From: Pseudomonadota bacterium
GTDB lineage: Bacteria; Desulfobacterota; Syntrophia; Syntrophales; JADFWA01
DNA: 7,491 bases
Assembly: GCA_030610915.1 (NCBI GenBank)
Contig: JAUWQS010000072.1
Span: forward strand, 1-7,491
Reading direction: 5' to 3'
Part shown: positions 1-5,228 of the stretch, piece by piece
How positions within the stretch are numbered: position 1 is the first letter of the stretch
Layout: each line of letters starts with the position of its first letter
The notes under the pieces: model-generated
Database searches by the model: none
Told to the model about the DNA's origin: nothing
Seen by the model: only the letters and a program-made list of their open reading frames with translations
Made by a program: the position numbers and the translations under genes

Positions 1-137
1 GTCTGAACGAAAACTAGGATTTTTCGTCAAGGTCAAGGAAGATCAAAATTTTAACCGCAGGAATACATTGAGTATTTCGAGGATTAAAATTTTTATCTGA
101 CGCAGAGATTGGCGAAAAAGACAGTTTTCGTTCGGGC
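1..137. repeat. Long imperfect palindromic element downstream of efp
   Basis: Almost the whole stretch folds on itself around base 69. The paired blocks are GAACGAAAACT at 5-15 with its exact complement at 123-133, TTTTTCG at 20-26 with 113-119, TCAA at 27-30 with 109-112 (one wobble), a 10-bp match at 45-54 with 84-93, and an inner stem AATAC/GTATT at 62-66 and 72-76 closing a 5-nt loop. Bases 1-4 also pair with 134-137 if wobbles are allowed, so the element may continue past the window edge. It begins five bases after the efp stop codon and could end that transcript. There is no open reading frame in it. The size and symmetry suggest a MITE-like or REP-like dispersed repeat, but only one copy is visible here. 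Confidence 0.75.
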
Positions 138-142
138 ACTAC

Positions 143-706
143 CTATCCCTTGATCCTGGTGACATACTCTCCGGTACGTGGATCGACCCGGATTTTTTTC
201 CCTTCTTCGATAAAAGGCGGTACCTGAATCCGGTAACCAGTGGACAGGGTAACGGGTTTAAAATTACCCGATACCGAATCACCTTTAGCCCACGGATCCG
301 CCTCGGAGACAGTAATATCAACAAAGTTGGGGAGAGTAATTCCCATCGGACTACCCTCATAAAAGAGGATTTCCACCTTTAGATTATCAATAAGGAAGTC
401 CCTGGCATCCCCTACCTGGTCCGCGGCCATAAAAACCTGCTCATAAGTCTCCATATCCATAAAGCAATATTTGTCATCTTCCAAGTACAGGTACTGCATC
501 GCCTTCTCTTCAAAGTTAGCCGGCTGGAAGGTATCTGCCGAGCGGAAGGTGCGATCAAGCTGGGTCCCATTTATCATGTTGCGAAGTTTACACCGGTACA
601 GAGCCTTGCCCTTGCCCGGCTTCAAGAAGGAAAATTCAACAATTATGTAAGGCTCTCCCTCAATCCGGATCTTTAAACCTTTTTTCAAATCGCTTGCGCT
701 ATACAT
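143..706 (-). CDS. efp: Elongation factor P
   Basis: This encodes EF-P, the tRNA-shaped cytoplasmic factor that enters the ribosome E site and rescues stalling at consecutive prolines. The protein has 187 residues, the normal family length. It has the expected three-barrel layout: an N-terminal KOW-like domain (about 1-62), a central OB domain (about 65-128) and a C-terminal OB domain (about 130-187, ending RTGEYVTRIKG). The tip loop reads KPGKGKA, with Lys32 at the position that is beta-lysylated by EpmA in E. coli. The surrounding PGKG resembles the EpmA-modified class more than the rhamnosylated Arg class. The ATG at 706 is preceded by GGAAAGG (complement of 710-716) at good spacing. The gene diverges from the aro operon. 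Its downstream neighbour, often epmA in such genomes, would lie outside the window. Identity is secure; the modification type is inferred. Confidence 0.97.
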   Translation of the reverse strand: MYSASDLKKGLKIRIEGEPYIIVEFSFLKPGKGKALYRCKLRNMINGTQLDRTFRSADTFQPANFEEKAMQYLYLEDDKYCFMDMETYEQVFMAADQVGDARDFLIDNLKVEILFYEGSPMGITLPNFVDITVSEADPWAKGDSVSGNFKPVTLSTGYRIQVPPFIEEGKKIRVDPRTGEYVTRIKG

Positions 707-762
707 ATACCTTTCCAGTCTATATGGTTGTCAGGTTCAAGGTTCACCCTGTTAAATTTCCC

Positions 763-1059
763 GTAAGCATTCACGAAACTTGAAATTGGAAAATAGAAAT
801 TGGAAATTTGACAGTCTCGTAAAAAGTCTCTCTTGCCTGTCATTTCGAGTGAAACGAGAAATCTTTATTCTGCAACCTATTGAAAAGATAAGATTTCTCC
901 CGTTGGTCGAAATGACACATTAACAAAATCCGACTTTTTACGAAGGCATCAAATTTGGTCTTGATGCTTTTATTGGCTCAGGGGTTAAAACCTTTGAACC
1001 CTCTCATCTCTCCCAAATTTCTACTTTCCAATTTCAAGTTTCAAGCTGTAAGCGTTTAC
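763..1059. repeat. Outer inverted repeat pair in the efp-aroF intergenic region
   Basis: The 27 bases at 775-801 (starting GAAACTTGAAATTGG) are the reverse complement of 1016-1042 with a single mismatch. Just outside, each arm carries a related 12-mer, GTAAGCATTCAC at 763-774 and GTAAGCGTTTAC at 1048-1059, both nearly self-complementary. The arms enclose about 214 bases that hold a second, unrelated inverted repeat (817-942). No protein is encoded. The arrangement looks like one MITE-like element carrying another inside it, or a single composite element. Confidence 0.7.
817..942. repeat. Inner palindromic element with TGTCATTTCGA arms
   Basis: Three nested perfect matches define it: CGTAAAAAGTC at 818-828 with 932-942, TGTCATTTCGA at 838-848 with 907-917, and GAGAAATCTT at 856-865 with 890-899. 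The unpaired centre is about 24 nt. A small separate hairpin follows immediately (GCATCAA 946-952 with TTGATGC 961-967). Arms of the TGTCATTTCGAG...GAGAAATCTT kind are, from memory, common as dispersed non-coding repeats in environmental Deltaproteobacteria-like genomes; that point is recollection, not shown here. It sits between the divergent efp and aro units and is unlikely to code. Confidence 0.7.
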
Positions 1060-1076
1060 TAATTCATTTATCATGT

Positions 1077-1100
1077 AATGTCAAAATTTTTCTTGACATT
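1077..1100. promoter_or_regulatory. Dyad overlapping the -35 box, candidate operator
   Basis: AATGTCAA (1077-1084) and TTGACATT (1093-1100) form a perfect 8-bp inverted repeat with an 8-nt AT-rich spacer. The right arm contains the -35 hexamer of the putative aro promoter. The left arm read on the minus strand also gives TTGACA, so the dyad could instead reflect back-to-back -35 boxes. It does not resemble the TyrR box. No regulator gene is nearby. Confidence 0.35.
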
Positions 1101-1124
1101 GGCACAAGATTATGGTTTTAGAAT
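1093..1124 (+). promoter_or_regulatory. Putative sigma-70 type promoter of the aro operon
   Basis: A consensus -35 TTGACA lies at 1093-1098. The -10 is ambiguous: TAGAAT at 1119-1124 is a good hexamer but leaves a 20-bp spacer, while TTTAGA at 1117-1122 gives 18 bp with a poorer match. Transcription would begin near 1130, leaving a leader of about 260 nt before aroF. That suits the attenuator found there. The promoter lies just outside the inverted repeats ending at 1059. Confidence 0.5.
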
Positions 1125-1164
1125 ACATGAGTGAGCAATTCAGAGGACCTGGTTGAGAGCTGTG

Positions 1165-1257
1165 ATGGACAGAAAAACTGGCGGTGTTGATATGAATTTT
1201 AGCAGACGGTTTAGTTATTTTTTTATATTGATCTACCCGCAGCCCCGGAGGTCCTAA
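1165..1257 (+). CDS. Phe/Tyr-rich leader peptide of the aro operon
   Basis: This short frame is predicted to act by being translated, not through its product. From ATG 1165 it has 30 codons. An in-frame ATG at 1192 would give 21 codons, starting MNFSRRFSYFFILIY. Four Phe codons (1198, 1210, 1219, 1222) and two Tyr codons (1216, 1234) are packed into 13 codons, including the run Tyr-Phe-Phe. Both amino acids are end products of the pathway encoded downstream. The stop codon TAA (1255-1257) lies 22 bases before terminator 1. GAGAG at 1155-1159 could serve ATG 1165; ATG 1192 has only a weak GGCGGTG upstream. The layout parallels the E. coli pheL leader, without sequence homology. The exact start is uncertain. 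Confidence 0.7.
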   Translation: MDRKTGGVDMNFSRRFSYFFILIYPQPRRS

Positions 1258-1279
1258 AGGAAATTAAATAAGACATCGC

Positions 1280-1320
1280 GGCCATGGGCAGATCGGAAGA
1301 TACTGCACCATGGCCTTTTT
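1280..1320 (+). terminator. Attenuator terminator 1
   Basis: GGCCATGG at 1280-1287 pairs perfectly with CCATGGCC at 1308-1315. The stem continues with GCAG 1288-1291 against CTGC 1303-1306 around one bulged A. It is followed directly by TTTTTATTTT. It lies between the leader peptide stop and aroF, so formation would stop transcription before the operon. Confidence 0.85.
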
Positions 1321-1335
1321 ATTTTCTCTTACCCG

Positions 1336-1367
1336 GCCATGGTGGAATATTTCGCCATGGCTTTTTT
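1336..1367 (+). terminator. Attenuator terminator 2, in tandem
   Basis: GCCATGG at 1336-1342 pairs with CCATGGC at 1355-1361. The stem is extended by a T-G wobble and a G-C pair, and is followed by six T residues (1362-1367). It starts about 16 bases after the T-rich tract of terminator 1 and ends 23 bases before the aroF start codon. All four arms of the two terminators share CCATGG, itself a palindrome, so several exchange pairings are possible. Confidence 0.75.
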
Positions 1368-1390
1368 ACAGAGAAAAAGGGGAAAGAAAA

Positions 1391-2410
1391 ATGATAATTG
1401 TGATGAAAAAAAAGGCGACACAGGACAAGATAGACCATATCATCAAGTGGGTCGAGTCCGCGGGTTACAGTGCCCATCCCATTACCGGCGCTGAGCAGAC
1501 GATCATCGGCGTGGTCGGGGACGACCGCGGCAAAGCACAGTTAAAAATTCCAGAATCTTTTTCCGGGGTGGAAAAGGTAATGCCTATCCTTAAACCATAC
1601 AAACTGGCAAGCAGGGAACTCAAAGAGGGAAACACCGTCATCCGGGTAGGCGACGTGGAAATCGGCGGGCCTGAATTTGTCGTTATGGCCGGTCCCTGCT
1701 CAATTGAAAGTGAAGAACAACTGATGGAAAGCGCCAGTATCGTCAAAAAGGGAGGGGGCGACATACTCAGGGGGGGCGCATTCAAGCCAAGGACATCTCC
1801 ATACAGCTTCCAGGGGATGGAAGAGGCGGGCCTGAAGCTTCTAAAAAAGGCCGGTGAGGCGACCGGCCTGCCGGTTGTCACAGAGGTCCTCGATACAACC
1901 GATGTGGAGCTGGTGGAGGAATATACAGACATCATGCAGATCGGGGCGCGAAATGTGCAAAACTTTGCCCTCTTGAAAAAGGTGGGACACGCCAAAAAAC
2001 CTGTGCTGCTGAAACGAGGGATGATGACCACCATCGAAGAGCTTCTCATGTCGGCGGAATACATCATCTCTTCGGGAAACGACAATGTCATACTTTGCGA
2101 GCGTGGAATACGAACATTTGAAACGGCGACGCGAAACACCCTGGACATCAGCGCAGTGCCTGTTTTAAAAGAATTGTCTCACCTTCCCGTTATCATCGAC
2201 CCTTCTCACGCTTGTGGTGACTGGAAATATGTTCTTCCCCTGACGAAGGCGGCCGTGGCTGTGGGAGCGGATGGAATCATGATAGAAGTTCATCCGCAGC
2301 CGGAGAAAGCCTTCTCCGACGGAGCACAATCGCTCAAACCGAAAAGGTATTATCAATTGATGAAAGAGGTAAGATTCCTCGAAAAGGCAATGAAAATGGA
2401 AACGCCGTAA
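1391..2410 (+). CDS. aroF: 3-deoxy-7-phosphoheptulonate (DAHP) synthase, type I-beta with N-terminal regulatory domain
   Basis: The enzyme condenses phosphoenolpyruvate and erythrose 4-phosphate, the first step of the shikimate pathway. The 339-residue protein starts MIIVMKKKAT. Residues about 1-70 form the ferredoxin-like domain that gives Phe/Tyr feedback inhibition in the Thermotoga enzyme; residues about 90-335 are the TIM barrel. Visible motifs are AGPCSIES (101-107), GGAFKPRTSPYSFQG (128-142), IGARNVQNF (184-192), LKRGMM (207-212) and DPSHACGDW (270-278). Metal ligands by family comparison are Cys103, His273, Glu299 and Asp310, all present. The ATG at 1391 is chosen because AGGGGA (1378-1383) lies 7 bases upstream and the protein then begins like its relatives. 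An in-frame ATG at 1310 lies inside terminator 1 and is rejected. Expression is probably controlled by the upstream attenuator, adding to allosteric control. Confidence 0.96.
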   Translation: MIIVMKKKATQDKIDHIIKWVESAGYSAHPITGAEQTIIGVVGDDRGKAQLKIPESFSGVEKVMPILKPYKLASRELKEGNTVIRVGDVEIGGPEFVVMAGPCSIESEEQLMESASIVKKGGGDILRGGAFKPRTSPYSFQGMEEAGLKLLKKAGEATGLPVVTEVLDTTDVELVEEYTDIMQIGARNVQNFALLKKVGHAKKPVLLKRGMMTTIEELLMSAEYIISSGNDNVILCERGIRTFETATRNTLDISAVPVLKELSHLPVIIDPSHACGDWKYVLPLTKAAVAVGADGIMIEVHPQPEKAFSDGAQSLKPKRYYQLMKEVRFLEKAMKMETP

Positions 2411-2416
2411 TATAAA

Positions 2417-2627
2417 GTTGCACACAAAAGGTGACTCTGACAGGCGAGACGCCTGTCCTACTGTATTTCTATCTCCTACTGTATTTCTATCTCCTACTGT
2501 ATTTTTATTTCCCGCACCCGGCAGGACAGGCGCGTGCCACACCACACAGGGCAGGACAGGCAAGATGGTCAAACCTACCCACGCAGTAGGACAGGCGTCC
2601 CGCCTGTCTATTAAAACGAACTTCAAC
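2417..2627. repeat. REP/BIME-like element, copy 1 (aroF-aroB junction)
   Basis: Two 19-nt hairpins with 8-bp stems bound the core: GACAGGCG-AGA-CGCCTGTC at 2439-2457, followed by CTAC, and GACAGGCG-TCC-CGCCTGTC at 2590-2608, preceded by GTAG (2586-2589). Read outward they are inverted units each carrying the GTAG tetranucleotide typical of REP sequences. Degenerate unit remnants (AGGACAGGC) occur at 2523-2531 and 2553-2561. The 32 bases at 2426-2457 and 34 bases at 2584-2617 are identical to both ends of copy 2. Outer ends (GTTGCA at 2417, CAAC at 2624) are decayed, so the limits are approximate. The element fills most of the spacer and must be transcribed with the operon. Confidence 0.8.
2457..2510. 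repeat. Three tandem 18-bp units inside copy 1
   Basis: The unit CCTACTGTATTTCTATCT occurs at 2457-2474 and 2475-2492 exactly, and with two substitutions at 2493-2510. It starts at the edge of the first hairpin. The likely origin is replication slippage. Confidence 0.9.
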
Positions 2628-2644
2628 CTGGTATAGGTAATACA

Positions 2645-3742
2645 ATGAATAGAATAAAGGTAAATCTCGATAAAAAAGTATCAACATCATACGAGATATA
2701 TATAGGACGGGACATACTTGACCGCATTGGAATGATCATTGCCAAAAATGACATTGCTTCACGGTACATAGTTATTACAGACTCCAATGTTTCCGGTCTC
2801 CATGGGGAAAGATTTCTGAAGGCATTGAGTGATATGGGAATTCAGGCCGATATGATTGAATTTCCCGCCGGAGAGGCCTCTAAGAATGTTGATGTTATGC
2901 TTGATATCATCAAAAAACTGTTAGACATGGGAGCCGACAGAAGATCTGTCCTGATAGCGTTAGGTGGCGGAGTTGTAGGTGATCTAACCGGATTCGTCGC
3001 ATCCACATACATGAGGGGCATACCTTATATCCAGGTTCCCACAACCCTTCTGGCACAGGTGGACAGCAGCATAGGGGGAAAGACAGGAATAGATCTCTCT
3101 GCGGGGAAAAACCTGTTAGGCGCCTTTTACCAGCCAAAGGGGGTGTTCATTGATCTCTCGTTTTTGCAGACGCTCCCATCCCGGGAATTCAACAACGGCA
3201 TGGCGGAGATCATAAAATACGGAATAATTGAAGATACTGAACTGTTCAATTTACTGGAAGATGAGGCAAAGACAATCAAAGATGGGGACATGGCCCTTCT
3301 GGAAACGGTCGTCGGAAGGTCATGCAGGATAAAAAAGTCTATCGTTGAGACTGACGAAAAAGAGGCGGGGCTGCGCCGCATCCTAAATTTCGGTCACACA
3401 ATCGGCCATGCGATCGAGGCGGAATCAGGTTATGCCCTTTCCCATGGCGAAGCCGTGTCGATCGGCATGGCAGCCGCAGCCATGATATCGGAAAAGTTAA
3501 AATACCTGCCATCCAGGGACAGGGAAAGGATCGGGAAGCTGACGGAATCGCTTGGATTGCCCTGCGGCATACCCGATTCTCTCAGCACAGAGGGAATCCT
3601 GTCAAGGCTGAAGACAGATAAAAAGAAACAGGGGGATGTCATTAACTTTGTATTGCTTAAAAAACTTGGTTCACCCTTTGTCAGCAGTGAGGCTCCGGAA
3701 GAAATGATAAGGGAAACGATCGATATGTTGAAAGGGAGGTAG
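2645..3742 (+). CDS. aroB: 3-dehydroquinate synthase
   Basis: This NAD- and metal-dependent cytoplasmic enzyme cyclises DAHP to 3-dehydroquinate, shikimate step 2. The 365-residue length is typical. The N-terminal Rossmann-like half contains ITDSNV (44-49) and the NAD-binding stretch ALGGGVVGDLTG (105-116), then VPTTLLAQVDSSIGGKTGID (131-150) and KNLLGAFYQP (155-164). The C-terminal half carries the metal ligands by family comparison: Glu188 in MAEIIKYG, His251 in NFGHTIGHAIE and His267 in LSHGEAVSIGM. No key residue is missing. The start ATG has AGGT at 2635-2638. It is separated from aroF by repeat copy 1, and its TAG stop overlaps the first base of repeat copy 2. It is co-directional with the whole operon. 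Confidence 0.97.
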   Translation: MNRIKVNLDKKVSTSYEIYIGRDILDRIGMIIAKNDIASRYIVITDSNVSGLHGERFLKALSDMGIQADMIEFPAGEASKNVDVMLDIIKKLLDMGADRRSVLIALGGGVVGDLTGFVASTYMRGIPYIQVPTTLLAQVDSSIGGKTGIDLSAGKNLLGAFYQPKGVFIDLSFLQTLPSREFNNGMAEIIKYGIIEDTELFNLLEDEAKTIKDGDMALLETVVGRSCRIKKSIVETDEKEAGLRRILNFGHTIGHAIEAESGYALSHGEAVSIGMAAAAMISEKLKYLPSRDRERIGKLTESLGLPCGIPDSLSTEGILSRLKTDKKKQGDVINFVLLKKLGSPFVSSEAPEEMIRETIDMLKGR

Positions 3743-3892
3743 CATTAAAAAGGTGACTCTGACAGGCGAGACGCCTGTCATCAGGACACATACGTCCGCA
3801 CCCAGTAGGACAGGCGTCCCGCCTGTCGTCAGGACACATACGTCCGCACCCAGTAGGACAGGCGTCCCGCCTGTCTATTAAAACATGAATGC
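3742..3892. repeat. REP/BIME-like element, copy 2 (aroB-pheA junction)
   Basis: Three 19-nt hairpins are present: 3761-3779 (AGA loop), 3809-3827 and 3857-3875 (TCC loops). The last two are preceded by GTAG (3805-3808, 3853-3856). The first is followed by ATCA, not CTAC. The outer ends read GCATT (3742-3746) and TGAATGC (3886-3892), which are partial inverted repeats matching the ends of copy 3. The element is in the same orientation as copy 1. It abuts the aroB stop codon on one side and supplies an ATG (3885) just before pheA on the other. No target-site duplication is recognisable. Confidence 0.8.
3780..3875. repeat. 48-bp tandem duplication inside copy 2
   Basis: Bases 3780-3827 and 3828-3875 are identical apart from the first base (A or G). 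Each unit contains GGACACATACGTCC, GCACCCAG and a complete GTAG-hairpin. It is a very recent internal duplication of one REP unit with its spacer. Confidence 0.92.
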
Positions 3893-3914
3893 AACTTCGC
3901 AAAAAGAGGTTGAA

Positions 3915-5003
3915 ATGGTGATGAAATCTTTAAAAAATCTTAGAGATGAGATAAAAAAGAAAGACAGAACGATAATGGAACTCCTCAATCAGAGGGCGGA
4001 AATATCCATTGAAGTGGGAGCGATAAAGGATGAACATAATCTGAATGTCCATGATCCCTCTCAGGAGAGCAGGGTTTACGATTATCTGACGGAAATAAAT
4101 GGCGGGCCGCTGCCCGATGATGCCCTGAAAAATATCTTCAGGGAGATCATCTCGGCCTCCCGTGCCCTGCAGACAAAAACAACGGTGGCATACCTTGGAC
4201 CGGAGGCGTCATTCACCCATCTGGCAGCTCAATCACATTTCGGCAAAAGCGTTACCGGTTTTCCACAGGCCTCCATTTCAGATGTTTTTGATGAAGTGGA
4301 AAAGGGAAAGATACAGTGGGGAGTCGTTCCCATTGAGAACTCCCTGGAGGGCTCCATCAATCTTACAATGGACAGATTAATCTCAACCCCTTTGAATATC
4401 CGCGCTGAAATCTTTCTGAGGATCACCCATTCCCTTTTATCCGCCGGAAAAGAGACAGGCGGAGTAAAGAAGGTCTATTCTCACCCGCAGGCGCTGGCAC
4501 AGTGCCAGAGCTGGCTGCGTAAAAACCTGCCTCATTGCTCTCTCCACGAAACGGAAAGCACAGCCGCAGCCGCCCGGAGGATCGCAGAAAACAAAGACAA
4601 AGAGTGGGCCGCGATAGGAAGCAGTATGGCCGCGCGCACCTATGGTCTTAATATCATTGCGGAGGGGATCGAGGACAGCCCATTCAATACGACAAGATTT
4701 CTGATAATCGGCAACGGTAAAAGCGAACCCTCAGGAAGAGACAAGACCTCAATTCTTTTCGGAACCTCCCACACACCGGGGGCGCTCTATAAGTCCATGG
4801 AGCCCTTTGCCAGGGAAGATATCAACCTGATGAAGATTGAATCTTACCCCATGAAGGGCAGCATGTGGGAATATCTGTTCTTTGTGGACTTTGCCGGGCA
4901 TGTGGAGGGTCCCAAAGTTAAAATGTGCCTGGCGGATCTGAAGAAACTGAGCTCATTCATGAAGGCGCTGGGCTCGTATCCGAATGGTGGGAAAGTAATT
5001 TGA
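3915..5003 (+). CDS. pheA: Bifunctional chorismate mutase / prephenate dehydratase (P-protein)
   Basis: This converts chorismate to prephenate and then to phenylpyruvate, the committed route to phenylalanine. From ATG 3915 it has 362 residues: an AroQ-type chorismate mutase domain (about 5-88), a prephenate dehydratase domain (about 90-268) and a C-terminal ACT domain (about 278-355). Dehydratase motifs are GPEASFTHLAA, VVPIENSLEGSI and NTTRFLIIG, with the catalytic TRF at 260-262. Phe-binding ACT motifs are GAL (289-291) and ESYP (309-312, usually ESRP). In the mutase domain Arg10, Arg27, Lys38, Ser82 and Gln86 match E. coli active-site residues. Gln50 stands where E. coli has Arg51. AGAGGT (3905-3910) favours ATG 3915; ATG 3921 is possible. 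ATG 3885 lies in the repeat end without a ribosome site. Confidence 0.95.
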   Translation: MVMKSLKNLRDEIKKKDRTIMELLNQRAEISIEVGAIKDEHNLNVHDPSQESRVYDYLTEINGGPLPDDALKNIFREIISASRALQTKTTVAYLGPEASFTHLAAQSHFGKSVTGFPQASISDVFDEVEKGKIQWGVVPIENSLEGSINLTMDRLISTPLNIRAEIFLRITHSLLSAGKETGGVKKVYSHPQALAQCQSWLRKNLPHCSLHETESTAAAARRIAENKDKEWAAIGSSMAARTYGLNIIAEGIEDSPFNTTRFLIIGNGKSEPSGRDKTSILFGTSHTPGALYKSMEPFAREDINLMKIESYPMKGSMWEYLFFVDFAGHVEGPKVKMCLADLKKLSSFMKALGSYPNGGKVI

Positions 5004-5018
5004 ATTTAGTTCCCTGCT

Positions 5019-5173
5019 GCATTCATTGTTTATAGACAGGCGGGACGCCTGTCCTACTACGGGGGGGCAGAAGAACAGTGCATCCCGCACCGCACAAGGG
5101 CAGGCATCTTCGCACCCAGAGAATAGTAGGACAGGCGTCCCGCCTGTCAGAGTCGGAGCCACTTTCTGAATGC
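5019..5173. repeat. REP/BIME-like element, copy 3, inverted (pheA-aroD junction)
   Basis: Hairpins at 5035-5053 (GGA loop, followed by CTAC 5054-5057) and 5130-5148 (TCC loop, preceded by GTAG 5126-5129) form an inverted pair. The outer ends are a perfect 7-bp inverted repeat, GCATTCA at 5019-5025 and TGAATGC at 5167-5173. The flank next to the right hairpin (CAGAGTC) is the complement of the GACTCTG flank left of the first hairpin in copies 1 and 2, so this copy is in the opposite orientation. It carries a run of seven G at 5061-5067. No target duplication is evident. Confidence 0.8.
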
Positions 5174-5211
5174 GATTTCACATAAGTTACCTGGAAATCG
5201 AAATTGCTCCA

Positions 5212-5228
5212 TCTCCCTCGAAGGGAGA
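5212..5228. repeat. Short GC-rich hairpin upstream of aroD
   Basis: TCTCCCT (5212-5218) and AGGGAGA (5222-5228) form a perfect 7-bp stem with a CGA loop, followed by GGGTGAGGGTGA and not by a T tract. It is therefore unlikely to be an intrinsic terminator. The rest of 5174-5311 shows no gene and no convincing promoter; AAAGGA at 5299-5304 is the aroD ribosome site. Confidence 0.55.

Larger units (their letters stand above)
1144..1367 (+). promoter_or_regulatory. Transcription attenuator of the aro operon
   Basis: The leader has every part of a ribosome-mediated attenuator. There is a short Phe/Tyr-rich reading frame (1165-1257) and two intrinsic terminators (1280-1320 and 1336-1367). Upstream segments could pair with the end of the peptide frame: AGGACCT 1144-1150 with AGGTCCT 1249-1255, and CTGGCGG 1178-1184 with CCGCAG 1237-1242 with one bulge. 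A candidate antiterminator pairs 1233-1246 with 1278-1291 imperfectly, taking the first arm of terminator 1. A second, much stronger one pairs CACCATGGCC (1306-1315) with GGCCATGGTG (1335-1344), a perfect 10 bp. It joins the second arm of terminator 1 to the first arm of terminator 2, so neither terminator can form. Pairings were read by eye and no energies were computed. Confidence 0.7.

Noticed and set aside
1144..1367. T-box or other riboswitch
   Set aside because: No T-box consensus or specifier-loop layout is visible. The leader reading frame with clustered Phe/Tyr codons explains the region better.
1310..1390. Upstream in-frame ATG extending AroF by 27 residues
   Set aside because: The extension is translated from the terminator arms and T tracts, has no ribosome site, and the protein from 1391 matches the family N-terminus with a good AGGGGA upstream.
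2418..2636. Open frames on both strands across the repeat copies, giving DRRDACPT and GQASRLS peptides
   Set aside because: They are translations of the hairpin repeat itself. The same words recur in every copy, and the 18-bp and 48-bp tandem units keep frame only because they are multiples of three.
3681..3902. Minus-strand frame across the aroB end and repeat copy 2
   Set aside because: It is a shadow of aroB plus the repeat, with no ribosome site and no family resemblance.
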